A DNA stretch of 64,000 nt. It comes from Pomacea canaliculata (Eukaryota > Mollusca > Gastropoda > Architaenioglossa > Ampullariidae). Both the position numbers and the translations under genes were made by a program. Positions 58,901 through 64,000 of this stretch are shown one piece after another. The notes beneath the pieces are model-generated. The model was not told the DNA's origin and ran no database searches. It was given only the letters and a program-made list of their open reading frames with translations. Every line of letters begins with the position of its first letter. Position 1 is the stretch's first letter. The DNA is taken from positions 11,766,735 through 11,830,734 of the forward strand of contig NC_037593.1 of assembly GCF_003073045.1 (NCBI RefSeq), in the 5' to 3' direction.

Positions 58901-61900
58901 ACCTTTTTATGTCCTACTAAAAGTTGGGCTGCGTGAATTTATAGGAGATGGTCCCACACGGCAAGCTGCACGACACAGTGCGGCATCAAAGGCCCTTTCT
59001 GTTCTGAAAAACTTACCAATGCCCAGAGAAAACAAAGTCAAAATAGAAGCAGAAGAATGTGCTGATGGAGAAGGTTGGTTGATTTTATTTTTGCATATGA
59101 TTTTGCTCATAGGATTTTTTCCAAGATTTCATTTTGCTGTGTTTACTTTCTTAGCCTTTGGACATTTAAATTTAAGTAGGTGAGTGTGTGCACATATTAA
59201 CTTATAAATACAAACATAATGGCATCTGAGTGTTTAATGCTTTTGAACTTTCCCGTTTATTTTGATAAGTGATTTTTAAATTACTAGGCAGATAGATCAA
59301 TGGGTACTTAGTTTTTTAGGTTTGTTGCTGGGTCAGTTAACTGTAGGATTGTGGATTTACCAACTTAGTATTTTTTATATTATTCTTATGGTGCTCAAAA
59401 CTTTCAGTTTCATTTTACACACTTTTTTATTAGACAGATATGTATGACTGTTTACAACCATTAATAAGAAAATGATCACATAGGCTGGTCCTAAAGAAAA
59501 TTAATTGATGTCACTGTGTCCAATGTGTAGTTTTTTTGTTTGAAAGAAACGTTCCTGATGTGGCTATAATTTTTTGATTCTTGTGAAAATTTGAATACTG
59601 AAGCTTCTGAAGAGTCCTTGTGGAATTCAGTTTAGGATTTGTTTTTTATTTTCATCCAGATGCAATGAAGTCTGAAATCAGTTTAGTGCATGAAATAGCT
59701 TTGAAAAGGAATCTTGCTGTCAACTTTGAGGTGAGAACATTGCATATTTTTTTTTTTGTAATTCTTTGTTTACCATAAAGTAATCTGACATTCTTCACTT
59801 AAAATCAAATATATTAACTTATAATGTTGGCTTATCACATAATAACAAATACCATAATACTCCATACACTTCATGTTACCAACCATTCCAGCCAATGATT
59901 TTAGTGAGAAATGTTTATTTACAGGTGATACGGGAGTCAGGTCCTCCACATATGAAGACTTTTGTGACAGTTTGTCAGGTGGGAGAGTTTGTCACAGAGG
60001 CTGAAGGCAATTCTAAAAAGGTGTCAAAGAAACGAGCTGCAGAACTGATGTTAGATGATCTCAGAAAATTGCCTCCCTTGCCATCTTCCACCTTAAAACC
60101 CAAGCTGAAACAGCCCAACAACAAGAAGAAGAATAGAAATATTATTAAAGTATGCTTTTTTTTCATAATAACTGTTCATGATTGACCAGTAAACTTACAA
60201 TGCGATCACTGAGTAATAACCTTTACATGAATTTACATATTTACTCATGACTGCACAGCAGGAGTAAGGGTTAAAAAATGTTTGGCAAATGCCAAAAAAG
60301 TGTAAAAGATCTAGCTAAACTTCCCATACTCTTGAGTAGAATTGTTATCTATATGATATTATTCATCAGCCATAACCAAAGCTGCCCACTTCAAAATATG
60401 AAAACAGCACAAAACCTTGAAAAGAGAAACAACTAATGTCTGGTTTTTGGCAGTAGTAAGGAGGGTGCATGTGTGTAATCTCATAAATGACTTTGCACTT
60501 TTATTTGTGTCTTTGTATTTGTAAAATAGGTCCAGAAAGCAGACCCTAGCTATGGTGTAGGCATAAATCCCATAAGTCGACTCATTCAGATCATGCAGGC
60601 ACAAAAGAAAAAAGAACCAATTTACACCTTGTTAGCAGAAAAAGGACTTCCACGCAAACGAGAATTTGTTGTACAGGTGAGTGTACAAGCTAAACACAAA
60701 CATAGTAAATTTCCTTATGTGATTGTAACAAAGATATGATTTGTTCTTGTTTCATCACTCTGACGCTCTCTTCTAGTAGGCAGTTTTTTGTTTTGTTTTG
60801 ATTTTTTTCAGTGTTTACTGCATTTTGCACTAAATTGTAGGAGTGCATGAGATGAAATTAATGTGCACAATCATAAGATAAATTGCATCACTTGTGACTA
60901 AACATTATTTTCAGAAATGTGATGTTGTAATACTGATATATTTAATTAGAAGGATTCAAATAAAATGTGTAAGAAATGCAAGAAATTTCCAGAAAATTAC
61001 TGAAAAGTGTCAGCAGAAGTGAAGCGGTTTGTTAAGAGCAGGAGTTTTGTGCAGGTGCAAGTGGAAGAGCATGTTACAACTGGGGCTGGGCCTAATAAAA
61101 AGCTGGCCAAGCGCAACGCTGCTGAGAGTATGCTGCAGCTTCTGGGCTTCAGCCGTCCTTCCCCTCAGCCCATTAAATCTGCTATAAAAAGTTCACAGTC
61201 AACTGAGGTTTGTTTTCATATGTTCTGAAAGATGACTCCCTTTACTTTTTTCCCCCTCATTGTGGGAGAGTTATCCCATGACTCTTTAGTAGGGAGGAGA
61301 TGTATACCTCACTTGTCTTGACCAGCTTTTTTTATGAGGGTGAGCTAAAGCAGCTTAAGAAAACAAAAAACATGCTATGTTGACAGTTTATGAAAATACG
61401 GTGGCAGAGCTTTAAAATGCTAAGACATTGTCGCCTTACGAATGCCATTATGGTAGCCAGTTAGCTTCAAGCAGACCCAGCCAGGATCCTATGTTGGTTT
61501 CAAATTGGTTAATTCTGCAGATCACGTATGTGATTGGGAGATGAAAGATTGCAGTACTGCCCACTTCTGTATACCTCTCTCATGTTTGCTCATGTTGTCA
61601 AAATTTTGAGCCACATGTAATGTACCTTAAGACGAGTAAAATAAACAGCAAAATACAAAAGTGAAGCAAGTAACCCTGTAGTACTTACAGGATCAGACAA
61701 ATGGCATTGATTGCATAATACACACACACCCTGTGTCACTCTTTGCTTTATTTATAAGAAGATGCACATACATTGTCATACAGAATTTCATGCATACCTC
61801 GACAGTTGAAAGAAGGTTATTCCCTAGGCTGTAAGCACTTCAGACCTACCTAGTGGCTAGGAAAAGATTCTTATAGGTGAAGAGACAATGTTATCTCATT

Positions 61901-63036
61901 TATTTTTGTTATTTCATCTCAAAGGTCTCAAAGAAAATTTATCTTTAAAATTTTATTCTCATTTACAGCCTGGTTCATCTGACAAGAAAGTGACATTTGT
62001 AGATGGCAGCAAACCATATGGTAATGGAGGTAAGCTGTAATATGTATCTGTGCTCTATCTTGTTACTTTTAGTAATGCAGCCCTTACACTTCCATTGTGC
62101 TGAATTAAACATTGCATACCCACATCATTTATGCTTACAGTGCCTTGATTGTATTCAAGGGTAACTTGACTTGGACATGAAAATAGCACAGAATACGGGT
62201 TTTATCCCTTTGCGAAAATAGTTAAGACCTGAAGTAATTTACAAATATTTTGCATGTCTATTAGTCGAGACAACAGGCACCAGCATATGTCAGATGGCGC
62301 CTGGGTTGCTGCGTATAAACCAGATTACAGGCCTTGTCTCAGCTTCTTCACCTGCCCTCTCCTTCCCAGGTAGGCTTCTCCATCCTGACTTGCATAAATA
62401 TGACACATAAAAATGTTTGCTGTTGTGTCCAATAAGTGAAAACCTTTTAAGATTTAAATTTTTATTTCTTTGACAGACTCTACATAACTTCTTTAAAATA
62501 TGTTTGTTTCTTTTGTAATAGATAATATGATTACATATTTTTTCACTACATAAATTGGTTATTACATAGCCTTATTGGGGAAAATTGAAATGAACCAGCA
62601 CATATCATGCTCATACATGTACTACTCATTGTTTTCAGTTGGCATTTTGATGAAGTTTTTTTGTGTTTTGGTTTGGGTTGCTTAAAAATTTTTTTTATAA
62701 AATAAGTGGGTGCAGAAGTCATGCTGAATTAGATGTCATCCTATTTTGCATTTTCTTGACTTTTTCTTAGATGTGATTATGCTGTTCTGTAAGAATCTTA
62801 CTCTTGTCATTGTTTAAGAGGCTTATAAATGATCAACCCATTCAGAAACTGATATTTATGTTATGTGCACATGCATTCATCCACGCATCATGGGTAATAT
62901 GGATTATGACATGCTATCAGGTCAGGCGGAGAGCAAGACATCGGTTCTGCCTGGTTCAGGTCCTCGAGCAGAACAACAGCTGAATGAAATAGCTTCCCGC
63001 TTGGGCATATCTATCAAATTTGATGAGTTCTCCAAG
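55949..63036 (+). CDS. STAU: Staufen, double-stranded RNA-binding protein (3' end beyond the window)
   Basis: Cytoplasmic protein that binds structured mRNA for transport, localisation and decay. Exons: 55949-56036, 56395-56640, 56994-57166, 57541-57751, 58218-58362, 58877-59073, 59660-59730, 59925-60149, 60530-60676, 61055-61207, 61969-62029, 62265-62369, 62921-63036; phases agree over 646 residues. dsRBD1 ~156-230 ([28 protein letters not shown]). dsRBD2 ~243-335 ([19 protein letters not shown], a Q/Y-rich insert, [14 protein letters not shown]). dsRBD3 ~356-430 ([32 protein letters not shown]). dsRBD4 ~463-540 ([37 protein letters not shown]). The linker then ends [18 protein letters not shown], the entry to the last dsRBD outside the window. 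It has the full dsRBD1 found in STAU2 and fly Staufen, so it looks like the ancestral single gene. Confidence 0.96.
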
Positions 63037-63158
63037 GTTTGAGCAGTCTCACTTTTAACAAGATGTTTTAAGATGCATGCACAAATACATGTGTGTTATA
63101 TTGCACAGTGAGCATGATATTGAACCAGAAAGGGCTAGATAGAAACCTGTTTAATGTA

Positions 63159-63992
63159 CAGTGGAACCTCGGTTAACGAACTTAATCCGTTCTGGAAAGT
63201 TGTTCGTTATCCGAAATGTTCGTTATCCGAAGCAATTTTTTCCATAAGAAATAAAGGAAATAGATTTAATTGGTTCCCAGCCCCTGTTGACTCGCTAATA
63301 TTTGAAAGTTACAGGCTATAAATGTATTTGTTTTAATGAGAACAGTTATAATGCAATATAAATGGAGTTAAATAAACATAAAAACATTAACGAAAGCATT
63401 TAAACATCAGAAAACTTGCCGTTTTGACGGCGCGGGTGGAAGCAGGTGTGGGGAGGAAGGGGTGGAATGACTGCTTTGATTCCCCCTCCGTGAGCACACG
63501 TGACATTATAAAATCGGGGGTGACTTCCCTTTTCTGTAGCTTTGAGGTTAAAGGAAAAAACTTGTCCAGTGTCTGTTCCTTCTGCCTTTTTGTAAAACTC
63601 TTCGGTAATACGACATCACATATCCGACAGACTCATGCCACCTTCATACTTTGAAATCATTTCCTTTTTCAATTCATTTGTTGGCCGCTTCCTTGTCATT
63701 ACCTCACTACTATTAATTGCTCTTAATCTTCTTTGGAGCCATTATTGAGGATTATCTTATTAAAATAAAGCACAACAATCACTAAATAAGAAGGATGCTC
63801 ACAGATAAGGAACGACCGATCGTAACTGTGTCTCGAGCGCGAATGATGACATGCTGGTCGGTCACGTGTGGTTAACGTGGCTGTTCGTTATCCGAAATTT
63901 TGTTCGCTATCCGAGACAAACTTTTAACGAAATTTTTGTTCGTTAACCGAAATATTCGCTATCCGAGGCGTTCGCTAACCGAGGTTCCACTG
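63159..63992 (-). mobile_element. 834-bp pogo/Tigger-like element, second copy, in a Staufen intron
   Basis: Same ends (CAGTGGAACCTCGGTTAACG) and TA flanks as the copy at 51220, in the opposite orientation. The minus strand begins MTRKRPTNELKKEMISKYEG and continues GGMSLSD before a stop, so the helix-turn-helix is broken here. Same internal deletion as the first copy, which shows that the short form itself spread. Confidence 0.87.
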
Positions 63993-64000
63993 TATCTGTA

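Noticed and set aside
60359-60604. 81-residue minus-strand ORF
   Set aside because: Overlaps a Staufen exon on the other strand and has no family resemblance.

Overview
This is a gene-rich stretch of an animal nuclear genome. It is AT-rich, its genes are split by many short GT-AG introns, and its repeats (tRNA-derived SINEs, tails with the motif GTAAAGCGC, pogo-like and TTAA-flanked DNA elements) look lophotrochozoan. A mollusc, probably a gastropod, is my best guess; this is an inference from texture, not a proof. No retrovirus, LTR element or other virus-like element was recognised.

Layout. 218-10389 (+): mRNA capping enzyme (RNGTT), 15 exons, entering from upstream. 15018-18620 (+): a four-exon fatty acid-binding protein gene. 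19535-24151 (-): ribosomal protein L7, seven coding exons, with two C/D box snoRNAs in two adjacent introns. 24.2-30.1 kb: no recognisable complete gene, but two decayed LINE remnants and a degenerate tandem repeat. About 30.13-44.13 kb: a tandem array of ~2.9-kb units holding 5S rRNA genes (+, nine copies, about two per unit) and U2 snRNA genes (-, four copies). One U2 copy is split by a 1.87-kb poly(A)-tailed non-LTR retrotransposon that carries one long open ORF1 with a CCHC zinc knuckle and no reverse transcriptase ORF. 44.1-49.1 kb: repeats only. 49099-53990 (-): an F-box gene of the FBXO16 type. 55949-63036 (+, running off the window): Staufen, with four dsRNA-binding domains visible. 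FBXO16 and Staufen lie head to head around a ~0.4-kb shared promoter.

The host genes are mostly housekeeping: cap addition, ribosome, spliceosomal and 5S RNA, mRNA localisation, ubiquitin ligase adaptor and lipid binding. They are not an operon and I see no joint pathway. The most unusual system is the linked 5S/U2 array and its parasites: an ORF1-only element sitting exactly inside a U2 gene, and a short poly(A)-tailed insert with 18-bp target duplications at the 3' end of every second 5S gene. Other points of interest are the paired snoRNAs in RPL7, a decayed exon duplicate in the capping enzyme gene, and two GC-AG introns.
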